A stretch of 24,084 nucleotides of DNA from Firmicutes bacterium UBA1768 (GCA_002315335.1 DCGW01000077.1:4737-28820); one strand, 5' to 3'; shown: positions 8,596-15,700, counted from the first letter of the stretch. The notes: generated by a model from the letters alone, not told the origin. Numbers and translations are program-made.

Positions 8596-9147
8596 CTATC
8601 TATGTAAAAATCCGGAGATTCTCTTGTATAAGAAGAAGGTAATTATGGAGTTGACACCCGCCTTAACTAAATTGAATAAGACGATGAAAACCATAAGATC
8701 CATTACAATCTCCCTTGTAACGCCCATAAATAAAGGCGTTATTATAAGGTTCGCTATAAACATAATAATTACCCAGGCGATGGTACCAGCTAAGAGACTG
8801 ATGATTGCACCCTTCTTTGTCTTATTATGCTTGTAAATGTTGCCGGCTACCAAAACATATGTACCTGTAGCGATGATATGCATCAGTATGCCATAAACTC
8901 CGCTTGCGCTGCTGACTGTAAGCCCCTGAATAACCGCGGTTACAACTGTGAGGCAGATACCTGCGAGCGGCCCGAAGGCGAAGGTTCCGATGATAATGGA
9001 AATATCAGCCGGATCGTACTCTAAAAATGCTACTGCCGGAAAGATTGGGAAGTGGATGAAGTACACGAGTACGATTGATATCGCCACTAAAAGCCCCATC
9101 TTGGCAAGCTTGACTGTTTTCTTTTGGGTATTAAGTTGTTCTGACAT
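8596..9147 (-). CDS. ribU: Riboflavin ECF transporter substrate-binding protein RibU
   Basis: S-component of an energy-coupling factor transporter for riboflavin, working in the membrane with the shared EcfA/A'/T module, which is not in this window. With the start at 9147 the protein has 183 residues and about six hydrophobic segments. The motif FLEYDPADI, then FGPLAGI and the later NLIITPLFMG stretch, are typical of RibU. I chose the ATG at 9147 because AGGAGG lies at 9160-9155, seven bases upstream; a longer frame starting at 9171 would begin inside the riboswitch aptamer. An FMN riboswitch directly upstream independently supports the riboflavin assignment. It forms a single-gene unit with its own promoter and terminator. 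Confidence 0.93.
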   Translation of the reverse strand: MSEQLNTQKKTVKLAKMGLLVAISIVLVYFIHFPIFPAVAFLEYDPADISIIIGTFAFGPLAGICLTVVTAVIQGLTVSSASGVYGILMHIIATGTYVLVAGNIYKHNKTKKGAIISLLAGTIAWVIIMFIANLIITPLFMGVTREIVMDLMVFIVLFNLVKAGVNSIITFFLYKRISGFLHR

Positions 9148-9159
9148 TATAAAACCTCC

Positions 9160-9277
9160 TATTTCTTCCATCCGGACTGTAACCGTTGGTACCGGAATCT
9201 AACCGGTTCTGCATTATGCTCGCGGACTCGCTGTTTAACAGATTACCGCCAGTGAGGAATTTCACCTCGCCCTGAAA
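9160..9277 (-). promoter_or_regulatory. FMN riboswitch (RFN element) upstream of ribU
   Basis: The minus strand carries the conserved RFN pieces in order: AGGGCGAGGTGAAATTCC, CTGGCGGTAA, GCGAGC, GGTTAGATTCCGGT, and the 3' block AGTCCGGATGGAAGAA. FMN binding normally switches off riboflavin synthesis or uptake genes. No separate terminator fits between aptamer and ribU: the Shine-Dalgarno AGGAGG (9160-9155) follows at once. The closing stem can pair CTGTTTC with GAAATAG, reaching the first bases of that site, so control is probably at translation initiation. Confidence 0.95.
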
Positions 9278-9288
9278 CAGATGAACTT

Positions 9289-9317
9289 ATTATAATACTA
9301 AGAGCCCTTTTTGTAAA
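9289..9317 (-). promoter_or_regulatory. Sigma-A type promoter for the ribU riboswitch transcript
   Basis: Minus strand: TTTACA (9317-9312), spacer of 17 bases, TATAAT (9294-9289). It would start transcription just upstream of the FMN aptamer. The -35 box lies in the loop and 3' part of the hairpin at 9302-9323. Confidence 0.78.
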
Positions 9318-9323
9318 GGGCTC
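9302..9323 (-). terminator. Perfect hairpin after the second glutamate 5-kinase gene, possible terminator
   Basis: The arms GAGCCCTTT and AAAGGGCTC pair perfectly over 9 bp around a 4-base loop, 26 bases after the stop at 9350. It is well placed as the end of the glutamate 5-kinase operon, but on the minus strand it is followed by CTTAGTATTATAATAAG rather than a T-run, so intrinsic termination may be weak. It overlaps the ribU promoter. Confidence 0.45.
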
Positions 9324-9349
9324 AGTATTGGTAATTTCTTCCAATTTTG

Positions 9350-10114
9350 TTATTTTCTTGCCAGAAATCTGGTTCCGACATTTTTACCATCAATTATATC
9401 GTATAGAACCTTAGGGTCTGTACCATTTGCAATGATTACATCGCAGCCCTTGTCTCCGGCTATTTTGCTTGCATCGAGCTTTGTTTCCATGCCTCCCGTC
9501 CCTTGAGATGAGGTTCCGTTTACCAGAGCATAGTGCTCCGGACCTACCCGCTCTACAATATCAATCTTTTTTGCATTAGGATTGATATTTGGGTTTGAGT
9601 CATAAAGACCATCAACATCCGTCAAAAGAACTAAAAGGTCTGCCTTTACCTCGCCCGCCACAATAGCGGCAATAGTGTCGTTGTCGCCAATAAGGATTTC
9701 ATGAGTACCTATTGCGTTATTTTCGTTTACTATAGGAATGACGTTGAGCTCTAACAGCCTGTTTAGAGTTGAAACAAAGTTGTTCTTGTGTGCATTTTCA
9801 TCAACATCATCAACTGTAATTAATATTTGAGCTGTTTTATGTCCAAACTTGCTGAAAACCTTGTCATAAATATGCATCAGCTCACACTGGCCGACAGCGG
9901 CTGCCGCCTGCTTAGTGATTAAGTCCGTCGGCTTCTCCCTCATCATGAGCTTACCTCTTCCCACACCTACAGCACCGGAGGTTATAAGCACAAGCTCAAC
10001 GCCGGAGTTTTTTATATCGCTCAGGACCTTTCCAAAACGCTCTAAACGCCGGATATTTACTCGCCCCGTCTTATGCGCAAGAGTTGAGGTTCCGATTTTT
10101 ACTACTAATCTCAT
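9350..10114 (-). CDS. Glutamate 5-kinase paralogue, downstream copy, with Asp-to-Asn change in glutamate site
   Basis: Amino-acid kinase family protein resembling glutamate 5-kinase (ProB), which phosphorylates glutamate as the first step of proline synthesis. The 254-residue protein holds only the kinase domain; the C-terminal PUA domain of E. coli ProB is absent, as in many Bacillota. Seen: Lys6 (KIGTS), Ser46 (TSGA), GDND at 143-146, Thr165-Asp166 (LLTDVDGLYDSNP) and GTGGMETK with Lys212. The substrate loop reads NENNAIGT: the position equal to E. coli Asp137, which contacts glutamate, is Asn133. It lies 11 bp after its sister gene, behind AAGGGG, and is clearly homologous to it. It may be a ProB with altered activity, a different amino-acid kinase, or a regulatory subunit. 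Confidence 0.85.
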   Translation of the reverse strand: MRLVVKIGTSTLAHKTGRVNIRRLERFGKVLSDIKNSGVELVLITSGAVGVGRGKLMMREKPTDLITKQAAAAVGQCELMHIYDKVFSKFGHKTAQILITVDDVDENAHKNNFVSTLNRLLELNVIPIVNENNAIGTHEILIGDNDTIAAIVAGEVKADLLVLLTDVDGLYDSNPNINPNAKKIDIVERVGPEHYALVNGTSSQGTGGMETKLDASKIAGDKGCDVIIANGTDPKVLYDIIDGKNVGTRFLARK

Positions 10115-10125
10115 TGCCTACCCCT

Positions 10126-10905
10126 TTATAATGTCTGCTTCGGGAGAAATTTTGTGCCCCTGTCTAAGCCATCTAAAATATCATATAGGATTTCCGGATT
10201 TCTGCCGTTAGCAATTACAACTGTACAGCCCTTTTCCGTTGCAATATCAGCTGCTTTTACCTTAGAATACATACCTCCCGGACCTATTTTGGAAATAATA
10301 CCTTCAGCTGCGGCATAATGTCTCGGTCCAATGTTGTTTACTACGGATAATACCTGAGCATCAGGATTTTTAAGAGGATTTGAGTCATATAAGCCATTTA
10401 CATTTGACAGGATAATAAGCATATCAGCATTTATTTCATTTGCAATGACAGCTGAAAGCACATCATTATCACCTACTGTATTCATACATTCCTGTGTTGA
10501 AACCGTATCATTTTCGTTTATTACCGGAATAGCTCCGAGCTCCATTAACACTGTCATGGTGTTAATGAAGTTGTTCTTTCTTTCCTCATCCTTCAGGTCT
10601 GTCTCTGAAATAAGAACCTGAGCAGCCACATGGTCATATGCATGAAACATCTTGTCATAGGTATACATCAGCTCACACTGACCAACCGCTGCTGCCGCCT
10701 GAACCATAGGTACGTCAACAGGTCTTTCTTCCATAGCAAGCTTTCCCTGGCCTACGCCTATCGCCCCGGACGTAACAAAAACAAGATCGATACCGGAGCT
10801 TCGTATATCGCTCAATACTTCACAAAGCTTTTCTACTCTTCTGATATTTAACATCCCTGTATCGTGGGCAAGAATCGATGTTCCAACCTTTACTACAAGT
10901 CTCAT
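10126..10905 (-). CDS. proB: Glutamate 5-kinase paralogue, upstream copy, with Ser-Asn in nucleotide site
   Basis: Glutamate 5-kinase-like protein of 259 residues, kinase domain only, without PUA domain. It keeps Lys6 (KVGTS), Ser46 (TSGA), the glutamate-site aspartate Asp133 (INENDTV), GDND at 145-148 and Lys215 (GGMYSK). At the position of E. coli Thr169-Asp170, which binds ATP, it has Ser167-Asn168 (ILSNVNGLYDSNP), and GTGGM is GPGGM. The loop between INEND and GDND is two residues longer than in E. coli or the sister copy. A strong GGAGGAG site precedes the ATG, and the promoter at 10949-10978 with an overlapping palindrome lies upstream. No proA is present in the window. The gene symbol reflects family membership only; substrate and activity need testing. 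Confidence 0.85.
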   Translation of the reverse strand: MRLVVKVGTSILAHDTGMLNIRRVEKLCEVLSDIRSSGIDLVFVTSGAIGVGQGKLAMEERPVDVPMVQAAAAVGQCELMYTYDKMFHAYDHVAAQVLISETDLKDEERKNNFINTMTVLMELGAIPVINENDTVSTQECMNTVGDNDVLSAVIANEINADMLIILSNVNGLYDSNPLKNPDAQVLSVVNNIGPRHYAAAEGIISKIGPGGMYSKVKAADIATEKGCTVVIANGRNPEILYDILDGLDRGTKFLPKQTL

Positions 10906-10924
10906 CTTACTCCTCCAAAAATCA

Positions 10925-10958
10925 TTACTATCAAATATTTATTATTATTTGATAGTAA
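10925..10958. repeat. Perfect 13-bp inverted repeat, putative operator of the glutamate 5-kinase pair
   Basis: The arms TTACTATCAAATA (10925-10937) and TATTTGATAGTAA (10946-10958) are exact reverse complements around an 8-base AT-only spacer. The repeat covers the -10 region and presumed start site downstream of the TTGACA at 10978-10973, the usual place for a repressor site. No T-run of terminator type follows. The regulator is unknown. Confidence 0.65.
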
Positions 10959-10978
10959 AATTATTCCTTCTTTGTCAA
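10949..10978 (-). promoter_or_regulatory. Promoter of the tandem glutamate 5-kinase genes
   Basis: Minus strand: a perfect TTGACA (10978-10973), then a poor -10, either TATCAA (10954-10949, spacer 18) or TACTAT (10957-10952, spacer 15). Both -10 candidates lie inside the inverted repeat at 10925-10958. A short palindrome AACAAAC/GTTTGTT (10977-10993) touches the -35 from the other side. Confidence 0.6.
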
Positions 10979-11018
10979 CAAACCACGTTTGTTTTTCTTA
11001 TTTACACACTCTCTTACC

Positions 11019-11050
11019 GAAAAATAAAAGCGCCCTCTGAGGACGCCTTT
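11019..11050 (-). terminator. Rho-independent terminator after rpmF
   Basis: In the minus-strand transcript AAGGCGTCC pairs with GGGCGCTT around TCAGA, followed by the T-rich TTTTATTTTTC. It begins about ten bases after the rpmF stop and separates that operon from the glutamate 5-kinase promoter. Confidence 0.8.
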
Positions 11051-11060
11051 ACTTTAAAAA

Positions 11061-11243
11061 TTATTCTTCGGACTTGATTACTTCCTTGCCATTGTAGTAG
11101 CCACAGTTTGGACATACTCTATGAGCAAGCTTTGGTTCGTGGCACTGTGGGCACACTGAAAGTCCAGGAGCTCTCATCTTTGAGTTTGATGCTCTTCTCT
11201 TATCACGTCTTGCTGCAGACGTTCTGTTCTTTGGAACTGCCAT
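11061..11243 (-). CDS. rpmF: 50S ribosomal protein bL32
   Basis: Structural protein of the large ribosomal subunit, 60 residues. It begins [17 protein letters not shown], the classic bL32 start, and carries four cysteines in two CxxC pairs (Cys31, Cys34, Cys44, Cys47), so this is the zinc-binding form. It lies 32 bp after the DUF177 gene, an arrangement conserved across bacteria. In many Bacillota plsX follows; here a terminator follows instead. Confidence 0.97.
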   Translation of the reverse strand: MAVPKNRTSAARRDKRRASNSKMRAPGLSVCPQCHEPKLAHRVCPNCGYYNGKEVIKSEE

Positions 11244-11275
11244 TTTCGATACACCTCCTCCATCAAAACTTATGA

Positions 11276-11782
11276 TTACTGTTCTTTGAACAGGTCTTTT
11301 AGCATTGCAAATCTCTGATCTATAATTTCGTCATTGCAACTGCACTGCGAGGTGTTCAAATTTGTTCCGCAAACGGGACATAAACCTTTGCAATCCTCGT
11401 CACATAGGAAGCCTGCCGGGAGATTTAGCTGGAAGAGATTTAACACGAACTCATCCAAATCAATCGACTCGCCCTCCGGCTCCGCTATTAAGTCGTAGTC
11501 ATCTTCTTTACCGGGTGCATACACAACTTCGTCAAAGTCATAACAAAATTCTTCTTCAACCGGCTCAAGGCATCTGTGGCAAGCAGTTTTTAAGCTTCCC
11601 TCTAATGTTCCGCTGAAAAATACTACGTCATCTTCAATTCTGTAAAGTCTGCCGAAAAGGTGAACAGGTTCAATGAATACTATCTCATCGCCGCCCCTGT
11701 CAGTAGATTTGATGTCCGGATATTCGTCTATCCTGATTTCCTCAAATTTCTTCGTAAGCAGCGGTGTTAAATCCTTGAGCAT
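11276..11782 (-). CDS. DUF177 family protein (YceD-like)
   Basis: A 168-residue acidic protein of the DUF177/YceD family. The family is almost always encoded next to rpmF and has been linked to 23S rRNA accumulation in plants and bacteria; the biochemical role is uncertain. Seen: the CHRCL motif at 68-72 in the middle and a C-terminal cysteine cluster (Cys127, 131, 135, 138, 147, 149), a likely metal site found in Bacillota members. The start is preceded by GAGGAGG and by a near-consensus promoter at 11815-11844. It is the first gene of a two-gene operon with rpmF. Confidence 0.87.
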   Translation of the reverse strand: MLKDLTPLLTKKFEEIRIDEYPDIKSTDRGGDEIVFIEPVHLFGRLYRIEDDVVFFSGTLEGSLKTACHRCLEPVEEEFCYDFDEVVYAPGKEDDYDLIAEPEGESIDLDEFVLNLFQLNLPAGFLCDEDCKGLCPVCGTNLNTSQCSCNDEIIDQRFAMLKDLFKEQ

Positions 11783-11814
11783 TGTTTTCCTCCTCGCACA
11801 AACACAACATATGA

Positions 11815-11844
11815 ATTATACACGTTCTGCACTATATTTGTCAA
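11815..11844 (-). promoter_or_regulatory. Strong sigma-A type promoter for the DUF177-rpmF operon
   Basis: Minus strand: consensus TTGACA (11844-11839) and consensus TATAAT (11820-11815) with an 18-base spacer. It lies in the 84-bp gap after ackA and gives a leader of about 25 nt. Confidence 0.85.
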
Positions 11845-11866
11845 GCAAAACTATATATTGACATGA

Positions 11867-13069
11867 TTATTTTGCTTTTGCTACCACTTCAACTGTATCT
11901 CTTGCAATCATGAGCTCTTCGTTTGTAGGGATAAGTAAAATCTTAACCTTTGAGTCAACTGTGCTGATGATAGCTTCGTCGCCTCTGAGGTTGTTTCTTT
12001 CAGGATCGAGCTTGATGCCGAGGTTTTCGAGGTTAGCGCAAATCTTCTGTCTCATTGAGATTGAGTTTTCACCGATACCAGCTGTGAATACGAGCACGTC
12101 TGCACCGTTTAATTCTGCAATGTATGAACCGATGTAAGCCTTGATTTTCTGAGCGAAAATATCGAGTGCGAGCTGAGCTCTTTCGTTTCCGTTGTCAGCA
12201 GCTTCTTCGAGGTCTCTGAAGTCACTTGAAACGCCTGAAATACCAAATACACCTGACTTTTTATTTAAAACATTGAGCATTTCTTCGATAGTAAGGTTTT
12301 CGTGAGACATGATGAATTCTAAGATAGCAGGGTCAATAGCACCTGATCTTGTTCCCATAACAACACCCATGAGCGGTGTGAAGCCCATTGATGTATCGAT
12401 GCACTTACCATCCTTGATTGCACTTACTGATGCGCCGTTGCCAAGGTGACATGTGATAATCTTGAGGTCCTTAAGGTTGCAGTTGAGCATTTTTGCAGCT
12501 CTTTCTGATACATACTTATGTGATGTTCCGTGGAAGCCGTACTTTCTGATGCCGTACTTTGTATAATAATCGTATGGAATAGCATAGATGTATGAAGAAG
12601 CTGGCATTGTGCTATGGAATGCTGTATCAAATACTGCAACACCCGGTGTGTTAGGCATAAGAGCCTGACAAGCCTTGATTCCTAATACGTTAGGTGGGTT
12701 GTGTGAAGGAGCGATATCGAAGCATTCTTCAAGAATCTTAACTACTTCGTCTGTGATAAGTGTTGATTCTGTAAGCTTTTCGCCTGCGTGTACAACTCTG
12801 TGGCCAACTGCACCGATTTCGTCTAAGCTTGCTAAAACGCCGCTTTCTGTATTTAAGAGAGCATCAAATACGTTTTCGATAGCTTCTTTATGAGTATCCA
12901 TCGGAACCTGGAGCTTATAGCCCTTGCCGTCTGCTCTTTCGTGCTTGATAACAGAACCGTCGATACCGATTCTTTCTACAAGACCTTTACATAATAATTC
13001 TTCATTCTGCATATCTAAAACCTGATATTTCAATGAAGAACTTCCGCAGTTAATTACTAAAACTTTCAT
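11867..13069 (-). CDS. ackA: Acetate kinase
   Basis: Cytoplasmic enzyme that interconverts acetyl phosphate plus ADP and acetate plus ATP, the energy-yielding end of acetogenic fermentation. The 400-residue protein is full length. Seen: [10 protein letters not shown] at 7-16 (Asn7), HRVVHAGE with the conserved arginine, [22 protein letters not shown] with the catalytic His region, [10 protein letters not shown], and [12 protein letters not shown] and a spacing of about eight bases support the ATG. A candidate promoter lies at 13119-13147. The usual partner pta is not adjacent; an acyl-CoA synthetase gene lies upstream and DUF177-rpmF downstream. Confidence 0.98.
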   Translation of the reverse strand: MKVLVINCGSSSLKYQVLDMQNEELLCKGLVERIGIDGSVIKHERADGKGYKLQVPMDTHKEAIENVFDALLNTESGVLASLDEIGAVGHRVVHAGEKLTESTLITDEVVKILEECFDIAPSHNPPNVLGIKACQALMPNTPGVAVFDTAFHSTMPASSYIYAIPYDYYTKYGIRKYGFHGTSHKYVSERAAKMLNCNLKDLKIITCHLGNGASVSAIKDGKCIDTSMGFTPLMGVVMGTRSGAIDPAILEFIMSHENLTIEEMLNVLNKKSGVFGISGVSSDFRDLEEAADNGNERAQLALDIFAQKIKAYIGSYIAELNGADVLVFTAGIGENSISMRQKICANLENLGIKLDPERNNLRGDEAIISTVDSKVKILLIPTNEELMIARDTVEVVAKAK

Positions 13070-13118
13070 TAATATTACCTCCGATAATTAAATAACAGTA
13101 ATTCAATCATATGAACTT

Positions 13119-13147
13119 ATTTTATACAATTTTATCCTTATATGCAA
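13119..13147 (-). promoter_or_regulatory. Candidate promoter of ackA
   Basis: Minus strand: TTGCAT (13147-13142), 17 bases, TAAAAT (13124-13119), about 50 bases before the ackA start. The -35 box is imperfect. No clear terminator of the upstream acyl-CoA synthetase gene is visible in the 120-bp gap, so readthrough into ackA is possible. Confidence 0.45.
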
Positions 13148-13189
13148 GGACTTTTTGACTTATAAACAGGCTGCAGCTTCGGATAATTA

Positions 13190-14821
13190 TTATCTCTGCG
13201 TCTGCTGTTCTACAAGATTTTCACCCGCGTACATCTTTCTGAGCAGCGGCTTTTCTATCTTGCCTGTAGGGTTTCTCGGTACATCGGCAAATATGATTTT
13301 TCTTGGCCTCTTATATCTTGGCATACCAAGGCAGAAATTGTTTATATCTTCTTCTGTGCAGGTTGAGCCCGGTTTAAGCTCTATTACAGCAGCAATAATT
13401 TCCCCGAGTCTTTCGTCCGGAATACCTATTACTGCAACGTCCTTGATTTCGTTATTCTGTCTTAGGAAGTCCTCAATCTGAACAGGATATGTGTTCTCAC
13501 CGCCTGTGATGATAACATCCTTCTTTCTGTCTACCAGATAGTAGAAACCATCCTCGTCCTGACGGGCCATATCTCCAGTATGAAGCCAGCCGTCAATTAA
13601 AGCCTGTGAGGTTGCATCAGGGTCGTTGAAGTAGCACTTCATTACACCCTTACCCTGTACGCAAAGCTCACCTACATCTCCTTGCTTAACAATTTCGTTA
13701 TTTTCGTTAACAATCTTGCACTTCCAGCCGTCTCCCGGAATACCAATTGCGCCAACTTTGTGAATATTGCCTATTCCAAGGTGAACACAGCCAGGTCCTA
13801 AGGACTCTGAAAGGCCGTAGTTTGTATCGTATTCGTGATTTGGGAAGAAGCCCTTCCACCTCTTGATGAGGCTCTTAGGAACAGGCTGAGCTCCTATATG
13901 CATGAGTCTCCACTGCGAAAGTTCATATTCATCAAGCTTGATTTCTCCGCTGTCAATAGAGTCCATAATATCCTGAGCCCATGGAACCAGGAGCCATACT
14001 ATAGTACACTTTTCTCTTGAAACAGTGTCGATTATCCACTTTGGCTTAACACCCTTTAAGAGAACTCCCTTTGAGCCCACTACAAGGCTGCCCATCCAGT
14101 GGAACTTGGCACCTGTGTGATAAAGCGGCGGGATGCAAAGGAAGACATCGTCCTTCTGCTGACCGTGGTGACTCTGTTCGAGCTTTGCGGCACTTACGAG
14201 GCCTGCGTGATCATGAAGAATTGCCTTCGGAAAACCTGTTGTTCCCGAAGAGAAATAGATTGCACCATAGTCTTCATCTTTGATTTCTATACCCGGCTCC
14301 TTCTTGGAGCACATTGGGTAAATTGTATGATAATCAGTTGCAAAGGTCGGACAATCCGCTCCGACATAAATGTATTCGTTAACCTTAGGAACAGTTCCGA
14401 AAATCTGCTCTACCCTGCCGGTAAACTCAGGCCCAAAAATAAGCTTTGTACATTCTGCAAGCTCTAAACAATACTTTATCTCATCGGCTGTATATCGATA
14501 ATTGAGGGGGACTGCGATCGCACCTGACTTGAGCACTCCAAAATATATTGGAAGCCATTCAAGGCAGTTCATCATCAGTATGGCTACTTTATCGCCTTTT
14601 TTAATTCCTTTTACTGTAAGAAGATTAGCAAAACGGTTTGACTGATATTCAAAGTCAAGCCAGGTTATTTCTCTTCTGTAACCCACATGCGGCTTGGTCT
14701 GAACAAGGTCATATTCCTTCCAGGTTGAAGCAGATTCCTGATTTTCCGGATTGATTTCAACCAATGCTACATCGTTTGGCCATTTTTCTGCATTTTGCTT
14801 TAAAAAATCTGTAATTGGCAT
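13190..14821 (-). CDS. AMP-forming acyl-CoA synthetase (class I adenylate-forming enzyme)
   Basis: Activates a carboxylic acid with ATP to an acyl-adenylate and transfers it to CoA. With the start at 14821 it has 543 residues. Seen: the P-loop SSGTTGFPK (191-199), the A5-type motif YGLSES, the hinge block GWLHTGDMARQDEDGF with YYLVDRKKDVIITGGENTYP, and the C-terminal catalytic lysine in PTGKIEKP (Lys521). I chose ATG 14821 because GAGGAGG lies six bases upstream; a longer frame to 14881 would add 20 residues without similarity. Substrate is not evident: medium or long fatty acids, aromatic acids or a carnitine-like acid are all possible. It has its own promoter and a leader of about 110 nt. 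Confidence 0.9.
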   Translation of the reverse strand: MPITDFLKQNAEKWPNDVALVEINPENQESASTWKEYDLVQTKPHVGYRREITWLDFEYQSNRFANLLTVKGIKKGDKVAILMMNCLEWLPIYFGVLKSGAIAVPLNYRYTADEIKYCLELAECTKLIFGPEFTGRVEQIFGTVPKVNEYIYVGADCPTFATDYHTIYPMCSKKEPGIEIKDEDYGAIYFSSGTTGFPKAILHDHAGLVSAAKLEQSHHGQQKDDVFLCIPPLYHTGAKFHWMGSLVVGSKGVLLKGVKPKWIIDTVSREKCTIVWLLVPWAQDIMDSIDSGEIKLDEYELSQWRLMHIGAQPVPKSLIKRWKGFFPNHEYDTNYGLSESLGPGCVHLGIGNIHKVGAIGIPGDGWKCKIVNENNEIVKQGDVGELCVQGKGVMKCYFNDPDATSQALIDGWLHTGDMARQDEDGFYYLVDRKKDVIITGGENTYPVQIEDFLRQNNEIKDVAVIGIPDERLGEIIAAVIELKPGSTCTEEDINNFCLGMPRYKRPRKIIFADVPRNPTGKIEKPLLRKMYAGENLVEQQTQR

Positions 14822-14931
14822 TTTTTCCTCCTCATTTTTCCTGCTGAAAAGCCCGCCGTGAGAATATTTGAGACAGTGCATTTCTGCCTGACTCGGCTCC
14901 TCAGTCTAAGAATATTTGCCCTTGGGCATAC
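14822..14931 (-). promoter_or_regulatory. Structured leader of the acyl-CoA synthetase mRNA
   Basis: The untranslated leader of about 110 nt holds several self-complementary pieces: TGCC/GGCA, GACT/AGTC, GCAGAAATGC with a GAAA loop, and AGAC/GTCT. It also holds a 10-base direct repeat, CAAATATTCT on the minus strand, at 14918-14909 and 14870-14861. It matches no riboswitch class I recognise, and no terminator is visible. Confidence 0.3.
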
Positions 14932-14937
14932 ACTTTA

Positions 14938-14966
14938 AGTTTAACCCAAAATGTTGTATTTGTAAA
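14938..14966 (-). promoter_or_regulatory. Candidate promoter of the acyl-CoA synthetase gene
   Basis: Minus strand: TTTACA (14966-14961), 17 bases, TAAACT (14943-14938). It lies just after the terminator at 15001-15040 and about 115 bases upstream of the start codon. Confidence 0.6.
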
Positions 14967-15000
14967 GGTTGATTAGCATTACAATAGTATGAATATGAGC

Positions 15001-15040
15001 AAAAAAGTACAGACTCAACAAAGCTGTTTTGTCGAGTCTG
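15001..15040 (-). terminator. Rho-independent terminator closing the aspS-to-rubredoxin cluster
   Basis: In the minus-strand transcript CAGACTCGACA pairs with TGTTGAGTCTG (11 bp, one G-U), then TAC and six T residues (15006-15001). It begins about 27 bases after the stop of the flavin reductase-rubredoxin gene. Confidence 0.9.
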
Positions 15041-15066
15041 CAACGTACTATTACTCAATAGAAGTC

Positions 15067-15684
15067 CTATTTTTCGTATACTGGTTCAAAATCGCTTGCA
15101 TCGTGTCCGCAAATAGGACAAACGAAGTCTGCAGGCAGCTTTTCGCCTTCGTATACGTAACCGCAAATCCTGCACTTCCACGCAACTGCCTTTTTATCGT
15201 TCACAGCAGGTCTCTTTGGCTTGATATTGCTCTGATAATAATCATAAGTGAGCGGTTCGTTTTCGTTGAGAACCTTAGCATCCAGCACCTCAGCAATGAA
15301 GAAAACGTGGCTTCCGAGATCATGACTCTCCACCACCTTGCAGCTAAGCATAGCACATGCCGACCAGCCAAGATAAGGCACGCCGTTTTCGTCCTCAGGA
15401 AGTGACATTCCCTCAAGCTTGTTAACATCTCTTCCAGACTGCATTCCAAAATGCTTCAGTGTTTCAAACGAAACCTTGTTATCAAGAATGCTTACCGTGA
15501 AATAACCGCCCTCTTTAATGAGGTCGCAGGTATAATTTGTTTTAATAACAGATAAACCTACTCTTGTTGGGCTGTTTGCAACCTGAATGCAGGTGTTTGT
15601 AATACAGCCGTTCTTTTTTTCTCCCGACTTTGAACCAACCATGAACACGCCATAGCTGAGTGAATATAATGCTTTATTATCCAT
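15067..15684 (-). CDS. Flavin reductase-rubredoxin fusion (high-molecular-weight rubredoxin type)
   Basis: Two-domain redox protein of 205 residues. The N-terminal domain (about 1-150) resembles FMN-binding flavin reductases: SYGVFMVGSKSGEKKNGCITNT and the SVIKTNYTCDLI segment. The C-terminal rubredoxin domain (about 168-205) has the iron-binding cysteines in CRICGY (Cys171, Cys174) and CPICG (Cys189, Cys192). Proteins of this layout, such as Hrb of Moorella, accept electrons from NAD(P)H and pass them to flavodiiron proteins for oxygen or nitric oxide reduction in anaerobes. AAGGAGG precedes the ATG. It lies 37 bp after the DUF896 gene, so it is likely the last gene of the cluster; the electron acceptor is not in the window. 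Confidence 0.9.
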   Translation of the reverse strand: MDNKALYSLSYGVFMVGSKSGEKKNGCITNTCIQVANSPTRVGLSVIKTNYTCDLIKEGGYFTVSILDNKVSFETLKHFGMQSGRDVNKLEGMSLPEDENGVPYLGWSACAMLSCKVVESHDLGSHVFFIAEVLDAKVLNENEPLTYDYYQSNIKPKRPAVNDKKAVAWKCRICGYVYEGEKLPADFVCPICGHDASDFEPVYEK

Positions 15685-15700
15685 ATCGTTCCTCCTTACT

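Noticed and set aside
9148..9171. Upstream ATG extending ribU by 8 residues
   Set aside because: It falls in the conserved GGATGGAAGAA block of the FMN aptamer and would put the AGGAGG site inside the coding sequence; ATG 9147 fits better.
10977..10993. Short palindrome AACAAAC/GTTTGTT as a second operator
   Set aside because: Seven base pairs around three bases in AT-rich DNA can occur by chance; noted only within the promoter entry.
11843..11877. Inverted repeat AAGCAAAA/TTTTGCTT at the ackA end as terminator
   Set aside because: The stem is AT-rich with a 19-base loop and no T-run, and one arm overlaps the -35 of the next promoter; support is too weak.
14099..14467. Open frame of 122 codons on the plus strand
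   Set aside because: It lies antisense within the acyl-CoA synthetase coding sequence and shows no family features.
14822..14881. 20-residue N-terminal extension of the acyl-CoA synthetase
   Set aside because: The ATG at 14821 has a strong GAGGAGG site; the extension contains that site and lacks family similarity.
14989..15405. Open frame of 138 codons on the plus strand
   Set aside because: It runs through the terminator at 15001-15040 and antisense to the flavin reductase-rubredoxin gene; low-complexity translation and no similarity.
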